Source of the DNA: Rhizophagus irregularis
Lineage: Eukaryota; Glomeromycota; Glomeromycetes; Glomerales; Glomeraceae
DNA length: 64,000 nt
Assembly (NCBI RefSeq): GCF_026210795.1
Contig: NC_089444.1
Location: 1,168,501-1,232,500 of the forward strand
Reading direction: 5' to 3'
Below are positions 49,249 through 60,480 of the stretch, one piece after another. Position 1 is the first letter of the stretch. Each line of letters starts with the position of its first letter. The notes under the pieces are model-generated. The model saw only the letters and a list, made by a program, of their open reading frames with translations. It was not told the origin of the DNA and searched no databases. Both the position numbers and the translations under genes were made by a program.

Positions 49249-51105
49249 ATGTCAAAGTGGTTCTGTCTGAAAAAAAAGTCAAAAAAACGGGCGAAAGCCA
49301 AAAGTGATGATACTATAACTACTACTTCCATTACCCCTTCACGTTCTAATGATACCGAGAAACTAAACCTCACTGAAGAACGTCTGAAATTATGTGCTGA
49401 TGAGATAAATACTTTTTCTTTTGAAGAAAAGCCAATAAACATAAAGGTTAAAGCTATCCCCTCTTCATTCGCATCTGATTTAGAAAAATCAAATCTCACT
49501 GAAGAACGTTTGAAACGTTATGCTTATGAGACGGATACACTGTCTTCTGATATAACATTAACTTCTAATACAGAAAATGAATTAAAGACTAAAGTTAATA
49601 CATTTTTGCGAGAAAAGGCTATATCCAAAACGCTCAATAATATCAAACTTTCAATGAAAGTTGATCTTTGCTTTGTTTTAGACTGCACTGATTCTATGGA
49701 GCCTTATATTGCTGCTGCTAGAGATTGTATCTTACAGGTGACAAACTACATTAAACATACAAACCCAAGCATTGAACTTCGGGTCGGCTTTTGTGGTTAT
49801 CGAGATCATAGTGATGGACATGATCGTCTACAATCTTTAGATTTTACCGATCAATATGAGCAATTTACAACATATTTGCAAAGTGTATTACCTTTCGGTG
49901 GTGACGATATTCCAGAAGATGTTCTCGGAGGTCTTAATGAAGCAATAGCCAAAATGAATTGGAAAAATGGTACTCGTGTTCTTCTTCATATTGGTGATTC
50001 TCCACCACATGGTAAAAATTTTACAGATTTGGCAGATAGTTGTCCAAAAGGTGATCCATATGGCCTAACCGCAAAAAATGTCCTAAAAAAGATGCAATCA
50101 AAAAATATCCTTTACTTTTTTGGAAAAATTACAGATGAAACTGATAAAATGCTTGAAATATTCCGTGGTATAATTGGTGAATTTCCAGTATTTGATCTTA
50201 TAGGAGGAGATCCAATTAAATTAATTGAAAATTTTATTAAAGCTACCTCAACATCTATTACTTATGCTGTTTCAATGACCAGTACTATTGGAAGCGACAC
50301 CAAGGATATGTATTCTTTGCAACGAAAAAAACTTGATATGAATCCAAATGAGCCTGATTGGATTATTCTTCCGTTGCAAGAAGGAATAGTTATGTGGTAT
50401 CCTATTCTTGATACTTTGAACAAACTTAAAGACCCAAATTATTTCAACAAATCGAATCTCTTTTCTAGAAGTTTCTCCTTTAAGATTGCTTCACAACCAT
50501 TTTCTGCAGGTGTTGAAAGATATGCTTACTTTGCTCTTGATATCGGAAGTTGTTCAACAAAGAAAATGGTGATAAAAGAATACCATCGTGTTGTGCGTAA
50601 TGATTCTTTCAAAAAGTATATTGTAGCGATAGAAATCTCTACAATTGCATCTTTTCTCTCTACAGAATTTAATTTGATTGCAGAACGAAAAGATCTTCCT
50701 AGAGTAAAATTTCTCAATGTAAAACTTTTACGTTGTGGAACTATTAACTTTAATACTCGATATTATACTATTGAACCAAAACTTCATAATATGGAATATA
50801 AACGATTTAATGCAAATACTGGTGTAATTACAGAACTTCGGCCTATTCTTGAAGCTTTTGTCCATTTCACATATGAATACACCAAAGGATACTTAGTGGT
50901 TTGTGATCTTCAAGGAATTGAACTTACTAATGAGTTCTTATTAACTGATCCAGCAATACATTGTATTGATTCTTTAAGATTTGGAAGAACTAATTTTGGC
51001 AAAAAGGGAATCAATCAGTTGTTCTTGGCAAATCATAGATGTAATGATATTTGTAAACAACTAAAATTAAAACTTATTAATAATGGATTATCCATAAAGT
51101 ATTGA
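49249..51105 (+). CDS. vWA-domain alpha-type protein kinase
   Basis: An intact intronless gene of 618 aa. Residues 1-135 are a basic, then acidic, leader with a duplicated motif (LNLTEERLKLCADE near 40 and SNLTEERLKRYAYE near 80). Residues about 136-330 are a von Willebrand A domain with a MIDAS motif (DCTDSM at 145-150), GYRDHSDG and GGDDIPEDVLGG. Residues about 370-610 are an alpha-kinase domain: FSAGVERYAYFALD, a lysine in KKMVIKEYH that probably binds ATP, GYLVVCDLQGIEL, LTDPAIHC and a zinc-binding end (ANHRCNDICKQL). The order vWA then alpha-kinase matches VwkA-type kinases, related to myosin heavy chain kinase and eEF2 kinase. Substrate and location are unknown. The single-exon structure contrasts with the many-exon genes at 4-29 kb and may reflect a retroposed or recently expanded family. 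Confidence 0.92.
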   Translation: MSKWFCLKKKSKKRAKAKSDDTITTTSITPSRSNDTEKLNLTEERLKLCADEINTFSFEEKPINIKVKAIPSSFASDLEKSNLTEERLKRYAYETDTLSSDITLTSNTENELKTKVNTFLREKAISKTLNNIKLSMKVDLCFVLDCTDSMEPYIAAARDCILQVTNYIKHTNPSIELRVGFCGYRDHSDGHDRLQSLDFTDQYEQFTTYLQSVLPFGGDDIPEDVLGGLNEAIAKMNWKNGTRVLLHIGDSPPHGKNFTDLADSCPKGDPYGLTAKNVLKKMQSKNILYFFGKITDETDKMLEIFRGIIGEFPVFDLIGGDPIKLIENFIKATSTSITYAVSMTSTIGSDTKDMYSLQRKKLDMNPNEPDWIILPLQEGIVMWYPILDTLNKLKDPNYFNKSNLFSRSFSFKIASQPFSAGVERYAYFALDIGSCSTKKMVIKEYHRVVRNDSFKKYIVAIEISTIASFLSTEFNLIAERKDLPRVKFLNVKLLRCGTINFNTRYYTIEPKLHNMEYKRFNANTGVITELRPILEAFVHFTYEYTKGYLVVCDLQGIELTNEFLLTDPAIHCIDSLRFGRTNFGKKGINQLFLANHRCNDICKQLKLKLINNGLSIKY

Positions 51106-52580
51106 TTATCAGAAATATTGTCATATAATATTAGTTTATAAATTTTTTTTGAAGAAATAAATTATCTGAAATTTTCGATATTTTATTAAATTTTTCACCA
51201 AATGGCGATTAAAGTGATAAAATAAAAACTGTGATGATATATAATATATATAAAGTTATCATTTTATAAACATTTTAAAATAAAGGCCTATCTTGAATCA
51301 ATTTATAAGGCCGTTCAGATTAAATATACGTCAATAGTATTAAAGCGCGCGGCCTATCGCGCACAAATGGATCATGTGATACACTAATCTGATCTATAAT
51401 TTAACTTTTTTTTCATCGTTTATTCTGTTTTATTGTTGCCGTTTATGAACAATGAATAAAAATTTAAGATTGCAGAGTGAAATATGGGGTTATATAGTTA
51501 ATTACCGGAGAAATATCTACGATTTATATAATGAAACATTTGCTAGCATTATAAAAACTTGACATGAATTTATGCATCAATTTATCATTTTGTAAATTTG
51601 GACCATGTCAAGTTAAAAGGTTATGCCTTACGGGATCCGGATCACCAAACCAGTGATCCACTTGAAATTACTTGCGGTCTTAATTGATTATAAAGTTTAA
51701 AAATTTTTTTTGCCACTTTATAATGTTTTTCCTTAAATTATATATATATACAGTATATATATACTTTTGAATATCTGCCACTATATTCTTTAAAAAAATT
51801 AAGTAGAAAAGTTTTTATTTATGTTTTAATAGCGTTAAAAACAGCAAAAATTAGTACGCAAATTTCATTTTTTTTTTTTTTGAAATTTTCCAATTTTTTT
51901 GATTTTTCAAGCTAAACAACTTCGCAAAAATCAAATTTGCATCGCCCTAAATTACATATTCTGAATATAATACAAAGTATTTATTTTTAGATTTTTAAGT
52001 TTAAAATGGGGTTTCAATTATTAGCAATTAAATAATAGACAAATGATGATTGGTACATTAGTAATTTATAATTAAGTTATCCTACCAACCACCTATAAAA
52101 TGAATTAATATTAATCATTTCTAGCTGATATTTTTATGAGATAAAAAAAAAGGGACACAAATTTATGAAGAAATAATGCCAAAATTTAGCTAATTGACAA
52201 TGTTACATTTCAAGAGTTGTACAATATTGATGTCTAATACGTCTAATACTTGTACAATAATCATAGTCTTATGGGTAAAAATTTTTTAAGTGATATTATA
52301 AATACTTGAATAAAAAAGATTTAATCTTAAAGAATGTTCGGTAAAAATTTATGCGTACAAATTGATAAACTTATCTATAAAGGAAACAGTTAGATAACGT
52401 GCGGAATAGGGCTAGTCATAACAACCTTGATAGAGAGATCACAAAAAAGGCGAGATTTTCATTCGGTTATTATTAAGTGAAAATATGTTATTTTCAGTAC
52501 TATGACAACCCGCTGATGAAAAGTATCCGTATTCCGTATATATCTTCTATATAATCAAAAAAAATGGTGTTTGTGTGACC
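51106..52580. other. AT-rich intergenic region
   Basis: A symmetrical TATATATATACAGTATATATATA tract lies at about 51740-51762. A short GC patch (AAGCGCGCGGCCTATCGCGC) lies near 51342-51361. No ORF or gene relic was recognised. Confidence 0.5.
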
Positions 52581-52767
52581 AACGTTTAGATTAGCCTGTA
52601 TAAATTAATTTTGAATGGCTGATCCGTATTCTTTATAGTTAAGACTCGCTTGATCGGCAAGTCATGTTGTACATCTAATCCAATTCCGGTTACTGAAATT
52701 TTAGTCGAATTCCCCTTTTTTTTAATTTTCATTTTTTTTTTCTTGGATCGATCTTTTACAAGGGCCT

Positions 52768-52849
52768 GGTACGAAATCCTGAACTCTAATGCTGGTCAAA
52801 TACATCACATAATTCTGCATAAGCAGTCCATTTGTCGGGATTTCGTACC
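52768..52849. repeat. 12-bp inverted repeat unique to duplication copy 1
   Basis: GGTACGAAATCC (52768-52779) and GGATTTCGTACC (52838-52849) are exact reverse complements within a roughly 150-bp segment absent from copy 2. A further GTACGAATCC follows at about 52877. The segment may be a small insertion in copy 1, or the part replaced in copy 2. Confidence 0.65.
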
Positions 52850-53497
52850 ATTCGGGATTTTGACCCATTTGGATTTTGTACGAATCCCTTCTTTTCCCGA
52901 ATACATTCTTCACCATTTAGGTTGGGATCGGAATTGCCTTTTTCCCGATTCTTATTATTAATATTATTATTATTTTTTTGTATCAAGCCCAATAATAGAC
53001 TAACATAATTACTTATTTATTTCCCCATTTATTTATCTTTTGTAATAATAAATCGTTATAATTAATTTTTCTGGAGAATTTTTTTTTTTTCATATTAATT
53101 ATTGAGATATTTTTATTTCTAGAGGATGTAATTTTTTTTAATGCTAAAATGGAATTTTTTAAGATAAAAACAACTTATACAAAATTGTTTTGTAATGAAT
53201 TTATAAATTTCACTGTACTTTATTATTTACGAACTATTACAAAAAATATAAAATTGCGAATAGATCGCTTACATAATGTAAATGAGAAAAATATATTATT
53301 CAATGACTGTTAATGCTTGTTGTTTTTGATTTCCAATACGGAAATAACGTCCAGCGTAATTTCATAACTATACATCCAAAGTATAATATAACTAACTGCA
53401 CTATGAAAACATACAAAATAAAAGTTTATATTATCAACACAAAACTGCATGAATTTTTTTTATAGGGAGGCCGCGTTATTCTATAGTACCAGCAAAA

Positions 53498-53950
53498 TCA
53501 TAAACCAAAAGTAGCATATGAACAGGCATGGAGTACTGCTTTATTTGGATCATCGGTTTTATCTGCAATTATTACCATAATCGCGTATGTACTAGGAAGT
53601 TGTGGTGTCGGAACATCTGGTACATCAATTGAAAATGGAGCTCCTTTCGCATAATAAAAATCCAAACCCTTAGTATAAACCTCACTGTGCTCATCAGTAT
53701 ACGCAATTGTAATTGCGGTTTTATAAGGAGTGATTTCATAACCTAACATTCCTCCTTCAATTGTATAATTAATGGGTTGATTAGACACAGGAGGGAAAGG
53801 ATTAAGGTTTGCATAGATGTAAGAGCCTTCAGGATTTGTTGGACATGGATAACCTATGTCTCTATCTCTTTTAAGGAGTTGATATGGAACGGCATTGACC
53901 ATGGCAAGTGCAGCCAATAAAAGGAATGCAAACATCAAATTTCGGTTCAT
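53498..53950 (-). CDS. Small secreted ML-like (MD-2-related lipid recognition) protein, copy 1
   Basis: A single-exon gene of 150 aa. It opens with a clear signal peptide (MNRNLMFAFLLLAALAMVNA) and then VPYQLLKR, whose KR could be a Kex2-type cleavage site. The mature part has a beta-sandwich-like pattern (PPVSNQPINYTIEGGMLGYE, PFSIDVPDVPTPQLPS, YAIMVIIADKT) and two cysteines (YPCP and HACSYA) that could pair. It resembles fungal ML/NPC2-like phosphatidylglycerol/phosphatidylinositol transfer proteins, which bind lipids outside the cell or in vesicles; that assignment rests on pattern only. A secreted effector role is possible but unproven. A paralogue in the same orientation lies at 61340-61792. 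Confidence 0.85.
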   Translation of the reverse strand: MNRNLMFAFLLLAALAMVNAVPYQLLKRDRDIGYPCPTNPEGSYIYANLNPFPPVSNQPINYTIEGGMLGYEITPYKTAITIAYTDEHSEVYTKGLDFYYAKGAPFSIDVPDVPTPQLPSTYAIMVIIADKTDDPNKAVLHACSYATFGL

Positions 53951-54262
53951 GATTACTTTGTGAAGAAGATAGTTTGAAAAATATCTGCTGGGTTGAATTA
54001 TTTCTTTTGTGAATATTAATTATTAAATGTGTTTATTAATAATTTTAACTTCAGAGTTACTACTTCTTTTTATAAGAAAATACCAGACCCCTGGATTTCG
54101 TATTTCTTCCTTTTTTAAAACATTTAATGATCCGTTCCTATCTAATTCAAGCAAAAGTATCAAATATAATTTGTCTAATTCAATGTTCATACTAAATTAA
54201 AACTATGAATCGATCAACCCGGGGTGTAAATGGATTAACCCATTTATTTCCGCCGATTGTAT

Positions 54263-54927
54263 AATCTCTCCAATTGATGAACATGTACAAACAGTACCCG
54301 CTGGATTTCCTTGGATGTCTACGAAAAAGTATCGAATTCTTCGAAATTGAGATGAGATAGAAATTGCTCTTGACATTTTTATTGGTTATTTGTTTTTTAT
54401 TCAAGGTCAAACAAAGAAAGATTGTTATTATTATTATTACTTTTGTTATTTGGAAAGAAAATAAACCCTTGCAACATCATTCGTCATTTTTTCAGTTTTT
54501 ATATGGAGGTTATTACCGAGATCCTTCGTCTGTGGACTTGTTTTTTCCTTGTGTTATTAAAAAAAAAATTAAAAATGTATATTTACTCTATTCTAATTTA
54601 ATTCAACTTTGAGTAAGTTAATTAATATTAACCAACGTGATCAACATACGCGTAATTCGTGTAATGGATATAGCGCGTAAACAATCTTACATCATACTAA
54701 TATACTAATTATCTATAAAGTCGCTTTTTTTCTCATTAGACTTTTTTAGTTTTCGAAAATTTTTTCCCTTTAATTTTAATCTTATCTTTTCTTTTAAACA
54801 TTTATCACTTCTTCAATACTCATCATTTTCTTTTAATATTTATTATAGTATAACTTTCTTAAACTTATATTTTTATTTATTAAATAAAAAAAGCCTTGGA
54901 AGATTTCTACTTAAACATTAAATAGTG
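54263..54927. other. Intergenic sequence
   Basis: AT-rich; the ORF at 54364-54612 has no recognisable features and is probably chance. Nothing else was seen. Confidence 0.45.
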
Positions 54928-55275
54928 AAGATAAATATCTTGGGGTTTTTATTATTTTGGTAAGTGGAAATGGCTAAGCTGGGATGTATAAGGGTTGGTG
55001 CACCTAGAGTGCTTTGGTTATCCTCCTCTTCTAGAAGTCTGGTTACCTTAAATGAGAAAATAATATCTCAAGCTATGTCGCAGATTTCTGTATGTGGGGC
55101 CCTTCCCTTTGGTGTGGTGGGTCTCATGTCTTATTATCAATGTGACAGTACCTCTGCAAGAGTTTGATCACTCACGATATATCGTTAATGTCAGTTGATA
55201 GTAGGCATGGGGGCTTGAATCTGTCTTTTCTACAAAGCTTACTTAGAGTACTCGAGTCTTCTAATATACTTTTAT
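54928..55275 (+). pseudogene. Decayed coding fragment, possible retroelement relic
   Basis: This patch is clearly more GC-balanced than its flanks and reads in changing frames. It gives EDKYLGVFI, then LVSGNG and a stop; later frames give VGAPRVLWLSSSSRSLV and SLMSVDSRHGGLNLSFLQSL. The DKYLGVFI element resembles the KYLG-F motif found downstream of reverse transcriptase in non-LTR elements, but the similarity is short. Stops and frame changes show that it is not functional. Confidence 0.35.
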
Positions 55276-56798
55276 CATATTTTTTTTATTTTTTAGATTA
55301 TCTGGGATAAATAACTTGACTTAACAAAAAATCTTTCTAAATATGAATTGAAAAATATTTTTTTTTTTTTTTGTTATAGGTAAAATTTTGGATTGTAAAC
55401 AATAGAGATAGTATTAATACTCTACAATTGAAAAAGATCTTAAAATTTTCAGGTTCAATTGTACAATATGCTAAAACATTGATGAACCCATCTAATCATT
55501 AAATTAAATACTAAAAAATCAAAATATGATAATTTCTCTTTAATATTATACCATTAAATTAATTAATGTGGCTCTTTTTCATTATAAGAAAAAGGCAAAA
55601 AGAATCGAAATAAAAATAATCTAAAGGTAAAATAAGATAATTAATTATTCTCCTTTCTAGATGGTCAAATTAAGTTTCCTTTTTATAAATAATTAAGTTG
55701 TACCATTCTTGATCATAATAAATCCTATTCAAATATCAATTAAATATGATGATTTTCATATGTAGATAAATATAAGAACTATGTAATACTAAACATTACA
55801 TACAGTATGGCTCAGTTTGTACTGAGTTAAATATATCCTTTTAAACACACTATTTGATAGTTTAAGGTCATTCCGGACCCACATTAAATAAAATACTATA
55901 AAAATTTATATACTAAAACTAAATATGATGCTGCGCCTCATAACTAATAAATTCACTTGGTGGCAACTGGTAAGTCACGGCATTACATTACCGAAATTAG
56001 ATCATTTGTTATCGTAGTATAGAAATCAGCTACTACTTTTTCCTATTATGTATGGTATATCATGTAGTGTTTTTAATAAAAAGGTATTATACTCTTTTTT
56101 GATTTGATTTTACTATATTTAGTAATCTTTTAATAATCCTAATTCTAATCCTAATCCTAATCGTACTCCTAATCGATTCGATTATAGATTAGCGCCACCC
56201 TCCCTCCTTGTGAATTCGTGACTTATTTATATTTTTTAAAAAAATTTTTAATTTATAAATAATAAAATTAATTAAAACTAAAAAAGTAAGAAGGAAAAAA
56301 AAGAATTTTATGATCAAATCATGACACAAATCATAAGATACATACGTAATATTTTCTGAACATCTCACGCACTTCTCTAATAACACAACGTAAACTATGT
56401 AAATAATCTATAATTTTTTCATAATTATTTACGCGAAAATGACTTGTACAGTATATAAATTACCTCTGCTTATTTAATTTTGGAAAAAAAAAAGCGAATA
56501 GTACGAAAAAAATATTATTATTTAGTCTGAGAAAGAATATAGAATAAATAAAAGTTCACATACAAAGAATGAGAGATTTAGAAATTTTTAGCTTGAGAAA
56601 AAAAGAAAAATTATACTTATATTGCGTATATATGTATTTTTTTTTGTAGTAAAAAATATTTATAAAAATAAAAAAGTTCCAAATTTTTTCGTAAAAAAAA
56701 TTAATTATTAAATAATAATAATAATTAACCATCTTTGATAAATAAAAAATTTTAAATCGAAAAAAAAAATTCTAAATCCAAAAAAAAAACAATTCCCG
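55276..56798. other. AT-rich intergenic region
   Basis: Long A and T runs are present, along with the hexamer repeat listed separately. No coding trace of note was seen. Confidence 0.5.
56135..56176. repeat. Seven AATCCT-type hexamer units
   Basis: Seven consecutive hexamers: AATCCT, AATTCT, AATCCT, AATCCT, AATCGT, ACTCCT and AATCGA. The pattern resembles a degenerate telomere-like repeat but is not the canonical fungal TTAGGG, so it is called a simple microsatellite. Confidence 0.7.
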
Positions 56799-57010
56799 CA
56801 AAACTTGCAACCTTTTGTTATGCTCACGACTCTACCAAGCGATTGGCTCAAGAATATACTGTCAAGGAGATCACAGGTGTTGTTATCTATTTAAAAATCA
56901 AGGCGTTTATACCTTCGGATCGGAATATTGAAACGAAAATTGAAGATTTTGAAGTCGGTCAGGCAATCTTCTTAAAGGGGAAGCTGTGAAGGATGGTACA
57001 CCGTATGTAA
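56799..57010 (+). pseudogene. Fragment of an OB/SSB-like Rhizophagus repeat protein
   Basis: One frame reads KLATFCYAHDSTKRLAQEYT, then VKEITGVVIYLKIKAFIPSD and EDFEVGQAIFLKGKL before a TGA. A one-base shift restores KDGTPYVI just after the stop. The YLKIKAF...FEVGQAIFLKGKL pattern (strand, then 'G-x2-IFLKGK') resembles the small single-strand-binding-like proteins common in this fungal group. No start codon or 5' exon is visible, so it is a broken partial copy. Confidence 0.5.
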
Positions 57011-57087
57011 TCCTCATTTTCTATTTTTTTTTATCTATTAATTATAAAATAAAAAAGTCTATAACACAGATGAAACTAATATTCAAA

Positions 57088-58173
57088 ATGTCAATTCAAA
57101 ATCTGCTGAGGACTTCTAGGTCGAATTATGGTTTGCAATTTGCAAGTTTATATAGATTGACTTCGATAAGAAGATATTCCACAAAAGTGAATGTAATACA
57201 AGCAAATAATATACAAATGAACGCCAGTGTAAAGGACAAGCCTATTACTAACACTAGCGATACCAAGAGTTACTCATTTGCAAATAGACGTAGGGCTATT
57301 CGTGATAGGATAGAAATCAAGCTCTATCTCGAACGCTTGACCAAAAATCTGTACTTCCACCTTCTTCTATGTTAAGAAATTGGAAAATCCCCCAAAAAAG
57401 TTACATTTGAATTTTTGGAAAGGTGGATTAAAAAATCATTATTATTATATATATATAATGTTTTTTCAAAATATTCATATTTCTAAACTCCCTATTTCTG
57501 TTACTCATCAAGATATTGAAATGTTAATTCAAGGAATTTATCCTGACAATGAAAACCCCATCAATGTGAATTTTCTAAAAAAAATTATCGGATTAATCTT
57601 ATATACTTCATTTATATAGTTTTTATGATATACAATGATTATTATAAACCAACCGGATCTGCATGTGTACAATTCAACCACTCTATAAATGCTTCGCTAT
57701 TTGCTAAATATGTTAATCAAAAAACTTTTTATGGAAACAAATTAAATGTTGAATTAATGGTAATCAAATTTTTTTAATCCTTTTTTTTCAATAAATAGTA
57801 ATTAAATACATACTTATTTTACAGAAATATATTCCTAAGGAAATTCAAATGGATCCATTAAATTATCGTGTTGGCAAATGTATTATTTTAGCAGGACTGC
57901 CGCGGGACGTAACCAAATCCTATCTAGAGGAATATTTAATACAAAAATCCAACAAACGCTTTGAACTTGCTGATGTTACTCGAGAGTATGTATACACATA
58001 AATAATTTTATTGCAAAAGTCTTATTTGTTGCTAATGATGATGATATTTCAGGGCTGCAACTATAAGTGATACATCAAAATGGTTAATATTATCCAATAG
58101 TTCGGAAGATATTTATTTCATATTTGATAGAATACATAATAAGTATTTGATGATGATAATGAATATAAAATGA
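57088..58173 (+). pseudogene. Mitochondrial two-RRM RNA-binding protein, disrupted
   Basis: ATG 57088 (or 57070) opens a classical mitochondrial presequence (MSIQNLLRTSRSNYGLQFAS, then RRYST). A first RNA-recognition-like domain follows in a different frame: NIHISKLPISVTHQDIEMLI, then after 57620 GSACVQFNHSINASLFAKYV and KTFYGNKLNVELM. A properly spliced exon (57825-57985) starts KYIPKEIQMDPLNYRVGKCI and continues ILAGLPRDVTKSYLEEYL, a second RRM-like unit. The last exon (58053-58173) ends at TGA. Frame changes near 57345-57380 and 57580-57620 are not explained by GT...AG introns in the right phase. The gene is therefore probably broken, although one or two misread introns would rescue it. 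Confidence 0.6.
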
Positions 58174-58646
58174 AACAAGAGTAGTAAAATAATTTATTAA
58201 TAAATAATAAAACAATTTTATGGAGATCTAATATATGTCTGTGGGATCCCAAATTTTAATGTATTTCGTCATGAATGTTATTATAGATTATATACCTGTT
58301 AGGTGTCCGCGACAAAATCATGTGACTAGATTTCAGAATATGTTCAATGATGTTTATCTTGATCATTTTCTTTAATTTCAGTCATGTAATTCACGATATT
58401 ATGCACCCTTTTCCTTTTTGTTATAACAAAATTGTAAATGAACTTGTTTATGAGTTATGGGTGCTTATTTTCGGTATACGATGTTGGAATGATGTAATTA
58501 GAAAATGGAATCCTGTAAAGAATCCTTTACCAAATATTTTAAAACTGGTGTTGTTTTTGTTGGTTCATTTCACGTGAGTCATTAATTTTCTTTCATTCTC
58601 TTTCTTCTGTATCAATAGGACCACTAATAAAATAATTCAAAAAATT

Positions 58647-59184
58647 ATCCTTAGGGAAATGCAGGGAATATGGTAAAATGTTTCAAGGTGGATAATTTAA
58701 TTTAACGATATTGAAGTACTTATATAGGGGCATTGTTTGCCAGTTGCGGAGAGATTGTATAATCAACTCAGATGTAATATAGTTATGCTTTAATATAGAG
58801 GGTATGGAATACAAATATTTATTCAATTGTAATTATGATTAAAATATTTTGAATCTTATAATCAGCAGATATGGCTTTAGTGAAGGTTCTCCCTCAGAGA
58901 AAGGATTTAAAATAGAGGCTCAAGTAAGTCATGTGCACTTATTCGTTTTATACTTGTGTAAATTCTTATAATTACAAGGTATTTAATTCTTTTAGACTGC
59001 GTTAGACTATATTAAAGGACATGAAGTATTTCCACACACAAAAGTAATAGTGTATCGGGCGCAGTATGGTATGATTATTTATAATTTGTTGAAAGTTTCA
59101 GGTCTTATAGTTGATGAATTAGCTAAAACTGAAGGTGGGAAAGATATACAATCATTATTTCGTAGGATCATGTTAACATGTTAA
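58647..59184 (+). pseudogene. Bem46/ABHD13-like alpha/beta hydrolase pseudogene
   Basis: The order of hydrolase motifs is conserved. GNAGNM (about 58656) is the oxyanion-side HGNAGN motif. Next come GHCLPVAERLYNQLRCNIVM (about 58730) and YRGYG after an in-frame TAA. The following exon has YGFSEGSPSEKGFKIEAQ, with an intron at about 58924-58996, then TALDYIKGHEVFPHTKVIVY. The expected nucleophile elbow G-x-S-x-G is replaced by YRAQYGM, so the catalytic serine is gone, and the protein ends early (RRIMLTC, stop near 59181). Bem46/ABHD13 proteins are membrane-anchored serine hydrolases. An upstream frame (58395-58575) may be the degraded 5' part. Confidence 0.7.
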
Positions 59185-59607
59185 AGATACCATTAAGTTA
59201 TTATTATCATTTTATTTTATTCACTTTATTTTATTTTTTTGTATATTATTAATTATATATATTCCGTTAATAACTTGATAATGCTATTATAGATAATTTT
59301 ATTATATAATGTACCTTTTATACTAGTTTTCCTTAAAGATTGTGACGATATAACGCAAAATCATGTGATAGTTGAAATAATTTTTACACCTAGTTGATTA
59401 CTAATTTTAATTATATAATTAATAGAAAATTATATTCCTTTTAGTTAGACGAATCAGTTATATTTTTTTTATAGACTGAACCTTTTTGAATTATTATTTT
59501 TTTTTTTTGTTATCACTTTTTTGACTTTTTTCGATTATAACGGTTTTTCGATAACCGTTATTATTTTTTTTAAAAAAAATAATATGTAATATAATAAAAA
59601 ATTTAGT
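59185..59607. other. Intergenic T-rich sequence
   Basis: No gene was seen. ATAACGGTTTTTCGATAACCGTTAT (59537-59561) forms a short inverted repeat around a central TTTTTCG. Confidence 0.45.
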
Positions 59608-59719
59608 AACGTTTAGATTAGCCTAATTTTGAATTGCTGATTTGTATTCTTTATAGTTAAGACCGCTTGATCGGCAAGTCATGTTGTATATCTAATCCAA
59701 TTCCGGTTAATTGAAATTT

Positions 59720-60480
59720 TAATCGGAATTTTTTTTTTTTTTCAAAATAATTATTTTTTTCTTTTCTTTCGAACCGACCTGAATTTTTTCGGTTCCCCTT
59801 TTTTTTAATTTTCGTTTTTTTTTCTTGAACCGATCTTTTACTTTCGGTTCTTTCTTTTTTTTCAAATTTCCTCTTTTCTCTTTCAAACACCTTTTTCTTT
59901 AAAAAATTTTCTTTTTTTTTCCTCTTTCTTTTTCGGTTTGATTTTTTTTCCAAACCGAAATTTTTTTTTTCAATTCTTTCCCCGTTTATATTTATTTGGT
60001 TTTTTTCCAAAACCGAAAAATTATTATATTTTTATTAAATAATCCTATTGTATCGGTTGTATCGGTCTTTTAAGACCGATTTTTTTTTATATTATTTCTT
60101 TTCGGTCTTTTTTTTTAGACCGTATTATAAATTTTTTTTTGAATTTTTCAGTGTTTCCGGACCGAATTTTTTTCGGTACTTATTTTTTTTCGGATTCTTT
60201 TTTTTTCGAAAATTTCCCTTTTTTAAACCGATTTCTTTCTTTATTCTTTTCCCTAAATTTTTTTTTTCGTTTTTTGTTCTTTTTCTTTCGAATTCTTTTT
60301 TTTGTTCTTTTTTTCTTTTTCCTTTTCGGTTTCTTTTTTCAACCCGATTTTTCTCTTTGTCCCTTCCCAAATTTTTTTTTTCGTTTTTATTTTTTCGAAT
60401 TTTTTTATCAGTTTTTTTCCGGTTGGCTTTTTTTCCAATCCAAAATTTTTTTTTCACCTTTTCCAATTTTTTTTTCCCGA
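59720..60480. repeat. Pyrimidine-rich low-complexity expansion with TTTTCGG/AACCGA units
   Basis: About 760 bp in which the plus strand is almost only T and C apart from recurring CGG, CGA and ACCGA motifs. Units such as TTTTTTTTCGGT, AAACCGA and TTCTTTTTT recur dozens of times without a fixed period. Long Phe-rich (plus) and Lys/Glu-rich (minus) frames arise from this bias and are not real genes. The matching site in copy 1 is under 200 bp. Confidence 0.85.

Larger units (their letters stand above)
52581..54262. repeat. Segmental duplication, copy 1 (direct repeat of 59608-62096)
   Basis: The copy starts at AACGTTTAGATTAGCCT and ends near TTTCCGCCG. Collinear blocks with the second copy include the CTTTATAGTTAAGA...CGGCAAGTCATGTTGTA region, CCCGAATACATTCTT, the GAAAAATATATTATTCAATGA region, the secreted-protein gene and its upstream sequence (GAATTATTTCTTTTGTGAAT). 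Copy 1 lacks the long pyrimidine expansion and a stretch of about 245 bp found in copy 2. Confidence 0.85.

Noticed and set aside
56135-56176. Interstitial telomere
   Set aside because: The hexamer is AATCCT-like and degenerate, not TTAGGG/CCCTAA; called a microsatellite.
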